Assembly: GCA_017163975.1 (NCBI GenBank)
Contig: JAFFSR010000035.1
Location: 1,054,001 to 1,118,000, forward strand
DNA from: Anastatus disparis
Taxonomy: Eukaryota > Arthropoda > Insecta > Hymenoptera > Eupelmidae
Length of the DNA: 64,000 nucleotides
Reading direction: 5' to 3'
Of this stretch, positions 44,001 to 59,040 are shown piece after piece (the first letter of the stretch is position 1; every line of letters starts with the position of its first letter). A program made the position numbers and the translations under genes. The notes beneath the pieces were generated by a model that made no database searches, was not told the origin of the DNA, and worked only from the letters and a program-made list of their open reading frames with translations.

Positions 44001-47000
44001 ATTTTTCAAAACAAAATATTGATTGACAGTATCAAAACAATGATTTTTTTGTTTTTAAAAAAATTTGGTTATATAATCAAGCATTCGATTTTTTAATTCA
44101 GTAGTGAGAGAGTTAACATACGAATTCTTTGAATCAATCAAATGAACTTTTGTTTCAAACAAATAATTTTTCGTTTCTACAACTTTATGTGACCGCTACT
44201 AAAATTGTTTGTTTGATTCAATGAAATTATCAAGAGGAATTTAAAAAAAATTATTTTCCAAAACAAAAATATTGATTGACAGTATCAAAAAATGATTTTT
44301 TTGTTTTAAAAAATTTGGTTATATAATCAAGCATTCGATTTTTTAATTCAGTAGTAAGAGAGTAAACATACGAATTCTTTGAATCAATCAAATGAACCTT
44401 TGTTTCAAACAAATAATTATTTGTTTCTCCAACTTTATGTGACCGTTAATAAAATTATTTGTTTGATTCAATGAAATTATCAAGAGGAATTTAAAAAAAG
44501 TAATTTCCGAAACAAAATATTGATTGACAGTATCAAAACAATGATCTTTTTGTTTCATAGAATTCGGTTATATAATCACGCATTCGATTCTTTGATTCAG
44601 TAGAAAGAAAGTAAACATACGGATTCTTTAAATCAATCAAATAAATCTTTGTTTTAAATAAATAATTAATTGTTTTATACAACTATACTTGACCGTTATT
44701 AAAATTATTTGTTTGATTCAAAGAAATTATTAAAGAGAATTTAAAAACAGTATTTTTCAAAACAAAATATTGGTTGACAGTATCAAAACAATGATTTTTT
44801 TGTTTAAAAAAATTTGGTTATGTAATCAAGCATTCGACTTTTTAATTCAGTAGTAAGAGAGTAAACATACGAACTCTTTGAATCAATTAAATGAACTTTT
44901 GTTTCAAACAAATAATTATTTGTTTCTACAACTTTATGTGACCGTTAATAAAATTATTTGTTTGATTTAAAGAAATTATCAAGAGGAATTTAAAAAAAGG
45001 ATTTTCAAAACAAAATATTGATTGACAGTATCAAAACAATGATTTTTTTGTTTTTAAAAAAATTTGGTTATATAATCAAGCATTCGATTTTTTAATTCAG
45101 TAGTGAGAGAGTTAACATACGAATTCTTTGAATCAATCAAATGAACTTTTGTTTCAAACAAATAATTATTTGTTTCTACAACTTTATGTGACCGTTGATA
45201 AAATTATTTGTTCAATTGAATGAAATTATCAAGAGGAATTTAAAAAAAGTATTTTTCAAAACAAAATATTGATTGACAGTATCAAAACAATGATTTTTTT
45301 GTTTTAAAAAATTTGGTTATATAATCAAGCATTCGATTTTTCAATTCAGTAGTGAGAGAGTTAACATACGAATTCTTTGAATTAATCAAATGAACTTTTG
45401 TTTTAAACAAATAATTATTTCTTTCTACAACTTTATGTGACCGTTAATAAAATTATTTGTTCAATTCAAAGAAATTATCAAGAGGAATTTAAAAAAAGTA
45501 TATTTCATAACAAAATATTGATTGACAGTATCAAAAACAATGAATTTTTTGCTTTAAAAAATTTGGTTATATAATCAAGCATTTGATTTTTTAATTCAGT
45601 AGTAAGAGAGTGAACATACGAATTCTTTAAATCAATTGAATAAACTTTTGTTTCAAACAAATAATTATTTGTTTCTACAACTTTATGTGACCGTTAATAA
45701 AATTATTTGTTTGATTCAATGAAATTATCAAGAGAAATTTAAAAAAAGTATATTTCAAAACAAAATATTGATTGACAGTATCAAAACAATGATTTTTTTG
45801 TTTTAAAAAATTTGTTTATATAATCAAGCATTTGATTTTTTAATTCAGTAGTAAGAGAGTAAACATACGAATCCTTTGAATCAATCAAATGAACTTTTGT
45901 TTCAAACAAATAATTATTTGTTTCTACAACTTTATGTGACCGTTGATAAAATTATTTGTTCAATTCAATGAAATTATCAAGAGGAATTTAAAAAAAGTAT
46001 TTTTCAAAATTAAATCTTGATTAACAGTATCAAAACAATGATTATTTGGTTTTAAAAAATTTGGTTATATAATCAAGCATTCGATTTTTCAATTCAGTAG
46101 TGAGAGAGTTAACATACGAATTCTTTGAATTAATCAAATGAACTTTTGTTTTAAACAAATAATTATTTCTTTCTACAACTTTATGTGACCGTTAATAAAA
46201 TTATTTGTTCAATTCAAAGAAATTATCAAGAGGAATTTAAAAAAAGTATATTTCATAACAAAATATTGATTGACAGTATCAAAAACAATGAATTTTTTGG
46301 TTTTAAAAAATTTGGTTATATAATCAAGCATTCGATTTTTCAATTCAGTAGTGAGAGAGTTAACATACGAATTCTTTGAATTAATCAAATGAACTTTTGT
46401 TTCAAACAAATAATTATTTGTTTCTACAACTTTATGTGACCGTTAATAAAATTATTTGTTTGATTTAAAGAAATTATCAAGAGGAATTTAAAAAAAGGAT
46501 TTTCAAAACAAAATATTGATTGACAGTATCAAAACAATGATTTTTTTGTTTTTAAAAAAATTTGGTTATATAATCAAGCATTCGATTTTTTAATTCAGTA
46601 GTGAGAGAGTTAACATACGAATTCTTTGAATCAATCAAATGAACTTTTGTTTCAAACAAATAATTATTTGTTTCTACAACTTTATGTGACCGTTGATAAA
46701 ATTATTTGTTCAATCGAATGAAATTATCAAGAGGAATTTAAAAAAAGTATTTTTTAAAACAAAATATTGATTGACAGTATCAAAACAATGATTTTTTTGT
46801 TTTAAAAAATTTGGTTATATAATCAAGCATTCGATTTTTCAATTCAGTAGTGAGAGAGTTAACATACGAATTCTTTGAATTAATCAAATGAACTTTTGTT
46901 TTAAACAAATAATTATTTCTTTCTACAACTTTATGTGACCGTTAATAAAATTATTTGTTCAATTCAAAGAAATTATCAAGAGGAATTTAAAAAAGTATAT

Positions 47001-49730
47001 TTCATAACAAAATATTGATTGACAGTATCAAAAACAATGAATTTTTTGCTTTAAAAAATTTGGTTATATAATCAAGCATTTGATTTTTTAATTCAGTAGT
47101 AAGAGAGTGAACATACGAATTCTTTGAATCAATTGAATAAACTTTTGTTTCAAACAAATAATTATTTGTTTCTACAACTTTATGTGACCGTTAATAAAAT
47201 TATTTGTTTGATTCAATGAAATTATCAAGAGAAATTTAAAAAAGTATATTTCAAAACAAAATATTGATTGACAGTATCAAAACAATGATTTTTTTGTTTT
47301 AAAAAATTTGTTTATATAATCAAGCATTTGATTTTTTAATTCAGTAGTAAGAGAGTAAACATACGAATCCTTTGAATCAATTAAATGAACTTTTGTTTCA
47401 AACAAATAATTATTTGTTTCTACAACTTTATGTGACCGTTGATAAAATTATTTGTTCAATTCAATGAAATTATCAAGAGGAATTTAAAAAAAGTATTTTT
47501 CAAAATTAAATCTTGATTAACAGTATCAAAACAATGATTATTTGGTTTTAAAAAATTTGGTTATATAATCAAGCATTCGATTTTTTAATTCAGTAGTAAG
47601 AGAGTAAACATACGAATTCTTTGAATCAATCAAATGAACTTTTGTTTCAAACAAATAATTATTTGTTTCTACAACTTTATGTGACCGTTGATAAAATTAT
47701 TTGTTCAATTCAATGAAATTATCAAGAGGAATTTAAAAAAAGTATTTTTCAAAACAAAATATTGATTGACAGTATCAAAACAATGATTTTTTTGTTTTAA
47801 AAAATTTGGTTATATAATCAAGTATTCGATTTTTTAATTCAGTAGTGAGAGAGTCAACATACGAATTCTTTGAATTAATCAAATGAACTTTTGTTTCAAA
47901 CAAATAATTATTTGTTTCTACAACTTTATGTGACCGGTAATAAAATTATTTTTTCAATTCAAAGAAATTATCAAGAGGAATTAAAAGAGAGTATTTTTCA
48001 AAACAAAATATTGATTGACAGTATCAAAACAATGAATTTTTTGTTTTAAAAAATTTGGTTATATAATCAAGCATTAGATTTTTTAATTCAGTAGTGAGAG
48101 AGTTAACATACGAATTCTTTGAATCAATCAAATGAACTTTTGTTTCAAACAAATAATTATTTGTTTCTACAACTTTATGTGACCGTTAATAAAATTATTT
48201 GTTCAATTCAAAGAAATTATCAAGAGGAATTTAAAAAAAGTATTTTTCAAAACAAAATATTGATTGACAGTATCAATACAATGATTTTTTTGTTTTAAGA
48301 AATTTGGTTATATAATCAAGCATTCGATTTTTTAATTTAGTAGTAAGAGAGTAAACATACGAATCCTTTGAATCAATCAAATGAACTTTTGTTTCAAACA
48401 AATAATTATTTGTTTCTACAACTTTATGTGACCGTTGATTAAATTATTTGTTCAATTCAAAGAAATTATCAAGAGGAATTTAAAAAAAGTATTTTTCAAA
48501 ACAAAATATTGATTGACAGTATCAAAACAATGATTTTTTTGTTTCAAAAAATTTGGTTATATAATCAAGCATTCGATTTTTTAATTCAGTAGTAAGAGAG
48601 TAAACATACGAATTCTTTGAATCAATCAAATAAACTTTTGTTTTAAACAAATAATTATTTGTTTTTACAACTTTATGTGACCGTTAATAAAATTATTTCT
48701 TCAAAGAAATTATCAAGAGGAATTTGAAAAAAATATTTTTTAAAACAAAATATTGATTGACAGTATTAAAACAGTGATTTTTTTGTTTTAAAAAATTTGG
48801 TTATATAATCAAACATTCGATTTTTTAATTCAGTAGTATGAGAGTAAACATACGAATTCTTTGATCAATCAAATGAACTTTTGTTTTAAATAAATAATTA
48901 TTTGTTTTTACAACTTTATTTGACCGTTAAAAAAATTATTTGTTTGATTTAAAGAAATTATCAAGAGGAATTTGAAAAAGTATTTGTTTTAAACGAAATA
49001 TTGTTTGACAAATTAAAAATAATGGTTTTTTTGTTTTAAAGAATTTAGTTATATAATCAAGCATTCTACTTTTGAATTCAGTAGTAAGAGAGTAAACATA
49101 CGAATTCTTTGAATCAATCAAATGAACCTTTGTTTTAATCAAATAATTATTCGTTTCATACAACTTTATTCAACCGTTAAAAAAATAATTTTTTTGATTT
49201 AGAGAAATTATTGAAGAAAATTTAAAAACAGTATTTTTTGAAACAAAATATTGATTGACAGTAACTCAACAATGATTCTTTTGTTTAAAAAAATTTAGTT
49301 ATATAATCAAGCATTCGACTTTCTAATTCAGTAGTAAGAGAGTAAACATACGAATTCTTTGAATCAATCAAATGAACCTTTGTTTCAAACAAATAATTAT
49401 TTGTTTTATACAACTTTATTTGACCGTTAAAAAAATTATTTGTTTGATTCAAAGAAATTATTAAGATGAATTTAAAAAAAGGATTTGTTTTAAACAAAAT
49501 ATTGTTCGACAAATTAAATATAATGGTTTTTTTGTTTTAAGAATTTAATTATATAATCAAGCATTCGATTCTTGGATTCAGTAGAAAGAAAGTAAACGTA
49601 CGGATTCTTTAAATTAATCAAATGAATCTTTGTTTTTAATAAATAATTAATGGTTTTATACAACTATATATGACCGTTAAAAAAATTATTTGTTTCATCT
49701 AGAGAAATTATTAAAGAGAATTTAAAAACA
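38042..49730. repeat. Satellite higher-order unit 1 (~11.69 kb)
   Basis: Starts at a distinctive monomer (GTATTTCTTCAAAACCAAAC) found again at 49731 and 57412. Variant monomers at 38350, 39098 and 40099 have counterparts at 50040, 50788 and 51787, offsets 11,690, 11,690 and 11,688. Confidence 0.85.
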
Positions 49731-52700
49731 GTATTTCTTCAAAACCAAACATTGATTTACAGATTGAAAAAAATGGTTTTTCTGTTTTGAAGAAATTGGT
49801 AATATAATCAAGCATTTAATTTTTTTATTTAGGAGTAGAAAATTAAACATATAGATTCTTTGAATTTATAAAATGAATCTTTCTTTTAAAAAAATAATTA
49901 TTTGTTTTAATCAATCATACTTGACTGTAAAAGAAACGGTTTGTTTAATTCAAAGAAATCATTATTGATAATTTCAAAACAATATATTTTTGAAACGCAA
50001 ATTTAATTGACAGTATCTAAAACATTAATTTTTTTGCTTTATAGAATTCGGTTATATAATCACGCATTCGATTCTTTGATTCAGTATAAAGAAAGTAAAC
50101 ATACGGATTCTTTAAATTAATCAAATAAATCTTTGTTTTAAATAAATAATTAATTGTTTTATACAACTATACTTGACCGTTATTAAAATTATTTGTTTGA
50201 TTCAAAGAAATTATTGAAGAGAATTTAAAAACAGTATTTTTCAAAACAAAATATTGATTGACAGTATCAAAACAATGATTTTTTTGTTTAAAAAAATTTG
50301 GTTATGTAATCAAGCATTCGACTTTTTAATTCAGTAGTAAGAGAATAAACATACGAAATCTTTGAATCAATTGAATGAACTTTTGTTTCAAACAAATAAT
50401 TATTTGTTTTTACAACTTTATTTGACCGTTAAAAAAATTATTTGTTTGATTCAAAGAAATTATCAAGAGGAATTTAATAAAAGTATTTTTCAAAACAAAA
50501 TATTGATTGACAGCATCAAAACAATGATTTTTTTGTTTTAAAAAATTTGACTATATAATCAAGCATTCGATTTTTTAATTCAGTAGTAAGAGAGTAAACA
50601 TACGAATTCTTTGAATCAATCGAATGAACCTTTGTTTCAAACGAATAATTATTTGTTTCTACAACTTTATGTGACCGTTAATAAAATTATTTGTTTGATT
50701 CAATGAAATTATCAAGAGGAATTTAAAAAAAGTATTTTCCAAAACAAAATATTGATTGACAGTATCAAAACAATGATTTTTTTGTTTTATAGAATTCGGT
50801 TATATAATCACGCATTCGATTCTTTGATTTAGTAGAAAGAAAGTAAACATACGGATTCTTTAAATTAATCAAATAAATCTTTGTTTTAAATATATAATTA
50901 ATTGTTTTATACAACTATACTTGACCGTTATTAAAATTATTTGTTTGATTCAAAGAAATTATTAAAGAGAATTTAAAAACAGTATTTTTCAAAACAAAAT
51001 ATTGATTGACAGTATCAAAACAATGATTTTTTTGTTTAAAAAAATTTGGTTATGTAATCAAGCATTCGACTTTTTAATTCAGTAGTAAGAGAGTAAACAT
51101 ATGAACTCTTTGAATCAATTAAATGAACTTTTGTTTCAAACAAATAATTATACGTTTCTACAACTTTATGTGACCGTTAATAAAATTATTTGTTTGATTC
51201 AAAGAAATTATCAAGAGGAATTTAAAAAAAGGATTTTTCAAAACAAAATATTGATTGACAGTATCAAAACAATGATTTTTTTTTTTTAAAAAAATTTGGT
51301 TATATAATCAAGCATTCGATTTTTTAATTCAGTAGTGAGAGAGTTAACATACGAATTCTTTGAATCAATCAAATGAACTTTTGTTTCAATCAAATAATTT
51401 TTTGTTTCTACAACTTTATGTGACCGTTACTAAAATTGTTTGTTTGATTCAATGAAATTATCAAGAGGAATTTAAAAAAAATTATTTTCCAAAACAAAAT
51501 ATTGATTGACAGTATCAAAACAATGATTTTTTTGTTTTAAAAAATTTGGTTATATAATCAAGCATTCGATTTTTTAATTCAGTATTAAGAGAGTAAACAT
51601 ACGAATTCTTTGAATCAATCAAATAAACCTTTGTTTCAAACAAATAATTATTTGTTTCTACAACTTTATGTGACCGTTAATAAAATTATTTGTTTGATTC
51701 AATGGAATTATCAAGAGGAATTTAGAAAAAGTATTTTCCAAAACAAAATATTGATTGACAGTATCAAAACAATGATTTTTTTGTTTTATAGAATTCGGTT
51801 ATATAATCACGCATTCGATTCTTTGATTCAGTAGAAAGAAAGTAAACATACGGATTCTTTAAATAAATCAAATAAATCTTTGTTTTAAATAAATAATTAA
51901 TTGTTTTATACAACTATACTTGACCGTTATTAAAATTATTTGTTCGATTCAAAGTAATTATGAAAGAGAATTTAAAAACAGTATTTTTCAAAACAAAATA
52001 TTGATTGACAGTATCAAAACAATGATTTTTTTGTTTTTAAAAAAATTTGGTTATATAATCAAGCATTCGATTTTTTAATTCAGTAGTGAGAGAGTTAACA
52101 TACGAATTCTTTGAATCAATCAAATGAACTTTTGTTTCAAACAAATAATTTGTTTCTACAACTTTATGTGACCGTTACTAAAATTGTTTGTTGGATTCAA
52201 TGAAATTATCAAGAGGAATTTGAAAAAAGTATTTTCCAAAACAAAATATTGACTGACAGTATCAAAACAATGATTTTTTTGTTTTAAAAAATTTGATTAT
52301 ATAATCAAGCATTCGATTTTTTAATTCAGTAGTAAGAGAGTAAACATACGAATTCTTTGAATGAATCAAATGAACTTTTGTTTCAAACAAATAATTATTT
52401 GTTTCTACAACTTTATGTGACCGTTAATAAAATTATTTGTTCAATTCAATGAAATTATCAAGAGGAATTTAAAAAAGTATTTTTCAAAACAAAATATTGA
52501 TTGACAGTATCAAAACAATGATTTTTTTGTTTCAAAAAATTTGGTTATATAATCAAGCATTCGATTTTTCAATTCAGTAGTGAGAGAGTTAACATACGAA
52601 TTCTTTGAATTAATCAAATGAACTTTGGTTTTAAACAAATAATTATTTGTTTCTACAACTTTATGTGACCGTTAATAAAACTATTTGTTCAATTCAAAGA

Positions 52701-55700
52701 AATTATCAAGAGGAATTAAAAGAGAGTATTTTTCAAAACAAAATATTGATTGACAGTATCAAAACAATGAATTTTTTGTTTTAAAAAATTTGGTTATATA
52801 ATCAAGCATTTGATTTTTTAATTCAGTAGTAAGAGAGTGAACATACGGACTTTTTGAATCAATTGAATAAACTTTTGTTTCAAACAAATAATTATTTGTT
52901 TCTACAACTTTATGTGACCGTTAATAATATTATTTGTTTGATTCAATGAAATTATCAAGAGGAATTTAAAAAAAGTATATTCCAAAACAAAATATTGATT
53001 GACAGTATCAAAACAATGATTTTTTTGTTTTAAAAAATTTGTTTATATAATCAAGCATTTGATTTTTTAATTCAGTAGTAAGAGAGTAAACATACGAATC
53101 CTTTGAATCAATCAAATGAACTTTTGTTTCAAACAAATAATTATTTGTTTCTACAACTTTATGTGACCGTTGATAAAATTATTTGTTCAATTCAATGAAA
53201 TTATTAAGAGGAATTTAAAAAAAGTATTTTTCAAAACAAAATCTTGATTAACAGTATCAAAACAATGATTATTTGGTTTTAAAAAATTTGGTTACATAAT
53301 CAATTATTCGATTTTTTAATTCAGTAGTGAGAGAGTTAACATACGAATTCTTTGAATTAATCAAATGAACTTTTGTTTCAAACAAATAATTATTTGTTTC
53401 TACAACTTTATGTGACCGGTAATAAAATTATTTGTTCAATTCAAAGAAATTATCAAGAGGAATTAAAAGAGAGTATTTTTCAAAACAAAATATTGATTGA
53501 CAGTACCAAAACAATGAATTTTTTGTTTTAAAAAATTTGGTTATATAATCAAGCATTAGATTTTATAATTCAGTAGTGAGAGAGTTAACATACGAATTCT
53601 TTGAATCAATCAAATAAACTTTTGTTTCAAACAAATAATTATTTGTTTCTACAACTTTATGTGACCGTTAATAAAATTATTTGTTCAATTCAAAGAAATT
53701 ATCAAGAGGAATTTAAAAAAAGTATTTTTCGAAACAAAATATTGATTGACAGTATCAAAACAATGATTTTTTTGTTTTAAAAAATTTGGTTATATAATCA
53801 AGCATTCGATTTTTTAATTCAGTAGTAAGAGAGTAAACATACGAATCCTTTGAATCAATCAAATGAACTTTTGTTTCAAACAAATAATTATTTGTTTCTA
53901 CAACTTTATGTGACCGTTGATTAAATTATTTGTTCAATTCAAAGAAATTATCAAGAGGAATTTAAAAAAAGTATTTTTCAAAACAAAATATTGATTGACA
54001 GTATCAAAACAATGATTTTTCTGTTTCAAAAAATTTGGTTATATAATCAAGCATTCGATTTTTTAATTCAGTAGTGAGAGAGTTAACATACGAATTCTTT
54101 GAATCAATCAAATGAACTTTTGTTTCAAACAAATAATTATTTGTTTTTACAACTTTATTTGACCGTTAAAAAAATTATTTGTTGGATTCAAAGAAATTAT
54201 CAAGAGGAATTTAAAAAAAGTATTTTTCAAAACAAAATATTGATTGACAGTATCAAAACAATGATTTTTTTGTTTTTAAAAAATTTGGTTATATAATCAA
54301 GCATTCGATTTTTTAATTCAGTAGTGAGAGAGTTAACATACGAATTCTTTGAATCAATCAAATGAACTTTTGTTTTAAACAAATAATTTTTTGTTTCTAC
54401 AACTTTATATGACCGTTAATAAAATTATTTGTTTAATTCGATGAAATTATCAAGAGGAATTTAAAAAAAGTATTTTTCAAAACAAAATATTGATTGACAG
54501 TATCAAAACAATGATTTTTCTGTTTCAAAAAATTTGGTTATATAATCAAGCATTCGATTTTTAATTCAGTAGTGAGAGAGTTAACATACGAATTCTTTGA
54601 ATCAATCAAATGAACTTTTGTTTCAAACAAATAATTTGTTTTTACAACTTTATGTGACCGTTACTAAAATGGTTTGTTTGATTCAATGAAATTATCAAGA
54701 GGAATTTAAAAAAAGTATTTGCTAAAACAAAATATTGATTGACAGTATCAAAACAATGATTTTTTTGTTTTAAAAAATTTGGTTATATAATCAAGCATTC
54801 GATATTTAATTCAGTAGTGAAAGAGTAAACATACGAATTCTTTGAATCAATCAAATGAACTTTTGTTTCAAACAAATAATTATTTGTTTCTACAACTTTA
54901 TGTGACCGTTGATAAAATTATTTGTTCAATTCAATGAAATTATCAAGAGGAATTTAAAAAAAGTATTTTTCAAAACAAAATATTGATTGACAGTATCAAA
55001 ACAATGATTTTTTTGTTTTAAAAAATTTGGTTATATAATCAAGCATTCGATTTTTCAATTCAGTAGTGAGAGAGTTAACATACGAATTCTTTGAATTAAT
55101 CAAATGAACTTTTGTTTTAAACAAATAAATATTTGTTTCTACAACTTTATGTGACCGTTAATAAAATTATTTGTTCAATTCAAAGAAATTATCAAGAGGA
55201 ATTAAAAAAGTATTTTTCATAACAAAATATTGATTGACAGTATCAAAACAATGAATTTTTTGCTTTAAAAAATTTGGTTATATAATCAAGCATTTGATTT
55301 TTTAATTCAGTAATAAGAGAGTGAACATACGAATTCTTTGAATCAATTGAATAAACTTTTGTTTCAAACAAATAATTATTTGTTTCTACAACTTTATGTG
55401 ACCGTTAATAAAATTATTTGTTTGATTCAATAAAATTATCAAGAGGAATTTAAAAAAAGTATATTCCAAAACAAAATATTGATTGACAGTATCAAAACAA
55501 TGATTTTTTTGTTTTAAAAAATTTGTTTATATAATCAAGCATTTGATTTTTTAATTCAGTAGTAAGAGAGTAAACATACGAATCCTTTGAATCAATCAAA
55601 TGAACTTTTGTTTCAAACAAATAATTATTTGTTTCTACAACTTTATGTGACCGTTGATAAAATTATTTGTTCAATTTAAAGAAATTATGAAGAGGAATTT

Positions 55701-57411
55701 AAAAAAAGTATTTTTCAAAACAAAATATTGATTGACAGTATCAAAACAATGAATTTTGTGTTTTAAAAAATTTGGTTATATAATCAAGCATTTGATTCAT
55801 TAATTCAGTAGTAAGAGAGTGAACATACGAATTCTTTGAATCAATTGAATGAACTTTTGTTTCAAACAAATAATTATTTGTTTTTACAACTTTATTTGAC
55901 CGTTAAAAAATTATTTGTTTGATTCAAAGAAATTATCAAGAGGAATTTAAAAAAAGTATTTTTCAAAACAAAATATTGATTGACAGTATCAAAACAATGA
56001 TTTTTTTGTTTTTAAAAAAATTTGGTTATATAATCAAGCATTCGATTTTTTAATTCAGTAGTAAGAGAGTAAACATACGAATTCTTTGAATCAATCAAAT
56101 GAACTTTTGTTTCAAACAAATAATTTTGTTTCTACAACTTTATATGACCGTTACTAAAATTGTTTGTTTGATTCAATAAAATTATCAAGAGGAATTTAAA
56201 AAAGTATTTTTCAAAACAAAATATTGATTGACAGTATCAAAACAATGATTTTTTTGTTTTAAAAAATTTGGTTATATAATCAAGCATTTGATTTTTTAAT
56301 TCAGTAGTAAGAGAGTAAACATACGAATCCTTTGAATCAATCAAATGAACTTTTTTTCAAAAATAAATTTGTTTCTAACTATTACCTTATAAAATTATTT
56401 AAGAAATTATCGAGGAATTTGAAAAAATATTTTCAAAACAAAATATTGATTGACAGTATTAAAACAATATTTTTTGTTTTAAAAATTTGTTATATATCAA
56501 ATTGATTTTAATTCAGTAGATGAGAGTAAACATACGAATTTTTTAATCATCAAATGAACTTTTGTTTTAAACAAATAATTATTTGTTTTTACAACTTTAT
56601 TTGACCGTTAAAAAAATTATTTGTTTGATTTAAAGAAATTATCAAGAGGAATTTGAAAAAGTATTTGTTTTAAACGAAATATTGTTTGACAAATTAAAAA
56701 TAATGGTTTTTTTGTTTTAAAGAATTTAGTTATATAATCAAGCATTCTACTTTTTAATTCAGTAGTAAGAGAGTAAACATACGAATTCTTTGAATCAATC
56801 AAATGAACCTTTGTTTTAAACAAATAATTATTCGTTTTATACAACTTTATTCAACCGTTAAAAAAATTATTTTTTTGATTTAGAGAAATTATTGAAGAAA
56901 ATTTAAAAACAGTATTTTTTGAAACAAAATATTGATTGACAGTAACTCAACAATGATTCTTTTGTTTAAAAAAATTTAGTTATATAATCAAGCATTCGAC
57001 TTTCTAATTCAGTAGTAAGAGAGTAAACATACGAATTCTTTGAATCAATCAAATGAACCTTTGTTTCAAACAAATAATTATTTGTTTTATACAACTTTAT
57101 TTGACCGTTAAAAAAATTATTTGTTTGATTCAAAGAAATTATTAAGATGAATTTAAAAAAAGGATTTGTTTTAAACAAAATATTGTTCGACAAATTAAAT
57201 ATAATGGTTTTTTTGTTTTAAGAATTTAATTATATAATCAAGCATTCGATTCTTGGATTCAGTAGAAAGAAAGTAAACGTACGGATTCTTTAAATTAATC
57301 AAATGAATCTTTGTTTTTAATAAATAATTAATGGTTTTATACAACTATATATGACCGTTAAAAAAATTATTTGTTTCATCTAGAGAAATTATTAAAGAGA
57401 ATTTAAAAACA
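49731..57411. repeat. Satellite higher-order unit 2 (~7.68 kb, shorter)
   Basis: Starts and ends at the same distinctive monomer. The first part matches unit 1 monomer for monomer. The end (about 56560-57411) matches 48880-49730 at a 7,681 bp offset, so an internal block of ~4 kb (about 16 monomers) is missing relative to unit 1. Confidence 0.8.
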
Positions 57412-58650
57412 GTATTTCTTCAAAACCAAACATTGATTTACAGATTGAAAAAAATGGTTTTTTTGTTTTGAAGAAATTGGTAATATAATCAAGCATTTAA
57501 TTTTTTTATTTAGGAGTAGAAAATTAAACATATAGATTCTTTGAATTTATAAAATGAATCTTTCTTTTAAAAAAATAATTATTTGTTTTAATCAATCATA
57601 CTTGACTGTAAAAGAAACGGTTTGTTTAATTCAAAGAAATCATTATTGATAATTTCAAAACAGTATATTTTCAAAACGCAAATTTAATTGACAGTATCTA
57701 AAACATTAATTTTTTTGCTTTATAGAATTCGGTTATATAATCACGCATTCGATTCTTTGATTCAGTAGAAAGAAAGTAAACATACGGATTCTTTAAATTA
57801 ATCAAATGAACCTTTGTTTCAAACAAATAATTATTTGTTTTAGAAAACGATATTTCACCGTTAAAGAAATTATTTGTTTGATTCAAAGAAATCATTAAGA
57901 AGAATTTGAAAACAGTAGTTTTTTAAAGCGAAATATTGTTTGACAGAATAAAAAAAATGTTTTTTTTGTTTCAATGAATGTGACAATATAATCAAGCATT
58001 TGATTCTTTGATTTAAAAATTAGAGAGTAGACATACGAATTTGTTGAATTCATAAATTAAATCTTTGTTTTAAGTTAATAATTATTTGTTTCATACAACT
58101 ACACTTGACCGTTGAAGAAATTATTTGTTTGATTTTTAAAGAAATCATTAAGGAAAATTTGAAAACAGTATTTTTTTGAAACCAAATATTGATTGACATA
58201 TTTAAAAAAACGGTTTTGTAGTTTCAAAGAATTTGGTTATATAATTAAGCTTTCGATCCTCTGATTCAGTAGTAGAAGAGTAAACATACGAATTCTCTGA
58301 ATAGATCAAATGAATCTTTGTTTTGAATAAATAATTATTTGTTTTATACAGTCATACTTGCCTGTAAAAGAAATTATTTGTTTGATACAAAGAAATTAGT
58401 AAGAAGAATTTTAAAACAGTATTGTTTCAAAACAAAACATTGAGAGATACAAAAAAATGTTTTTTTTTTTAATTTTAAAGAATATGGTAATATAATTAAG
58501 CATTTAATTACTTAAATACAAGTAAAATAGTAAAGATACTAATATTTTGAATTAATTAAATAAATCTTGGTTTCAAATAAATGATTCTTCGTTTTATACA
58601 ATCGTACCCGTCTGTTGACGAAATTATTTGTTTGATTCAAAAAAATTATT

Positions 58651-58936
58651 TCGGCATAAAGCTTTAAATTTCGTCCGCTTGGTGAAAACCCTTTTTTTTT
58701 CTAAACTTGCAAGTGCAGAGAAGCCTCCTCAGTTCATCTATAAGAAAATCTTAAAGTCAAACCTATTAACGTAACGCACTGCGAGCGATTGCGATACTTG
58801 AAACGTCGATAGGGAAACATTGATAAGTTAAGATTAGCGAGCGATAACTTTAATTATATGTATTATTTGTATTTAAAATAAAAAATATATGCTGTATAAG
58901 AATAAGCGAATATATATGAAATTATAAAGTTTCTTC

Positions 58937-58982
<46 letters not shown>

Positions 58983-59040
58983 TACTCTGAAAATAATTAG
59001 TATTATAAATAATACAGGTTAAAAAAAATGACAAATCCAC
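58651..59040. other. Unique interval with (AT)n
   Basis: Non-satellite sequence (GGCATAAAGCTTTAAATTTC to TAATACAGG), with an AT microsatellite at ~58940-58979. No gene is recognised. Confidence 0.6.

Larger units (their letters stand above)
37115..58650. repeat. ~22 kb satellite of ~249 bp monomers
   Basis: The landmark TTGATTGACAGTATCAAAAC recurs every ~249 bp (for example its CAGTATC at 42781, 43030, 43280 and 43529), about 86 copies. The usual monomer also has AAACAAATAATTATTTGTTT, ATATAATCAAGCATTCGATT and AACTTTATGTGACCGTTAAT. Monomers fall into variants, such as 'TATAGAATTCGG...CACGCATTC' and 'CAAGCATTTGATT', arranged in longer blocks. Open frames such as 39420-39638 and its relatives are repeats of one monomer frame and have no coding features. 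Confidence 0.97.

Noticed and set aside
39420..51834. Recurring ~72-residue frames (MNQLNELLFQTNN...) across the satellite
   Set aside because: Each is the same frame of the 249 bp monomer and is interrupted in most monomers; no domain or codon signal.
37115..58650. CRISPR-like regular repeats
   Set aside because: Monomers are contiguous with no unique spacers and the sequence is eukaryotic satellite.
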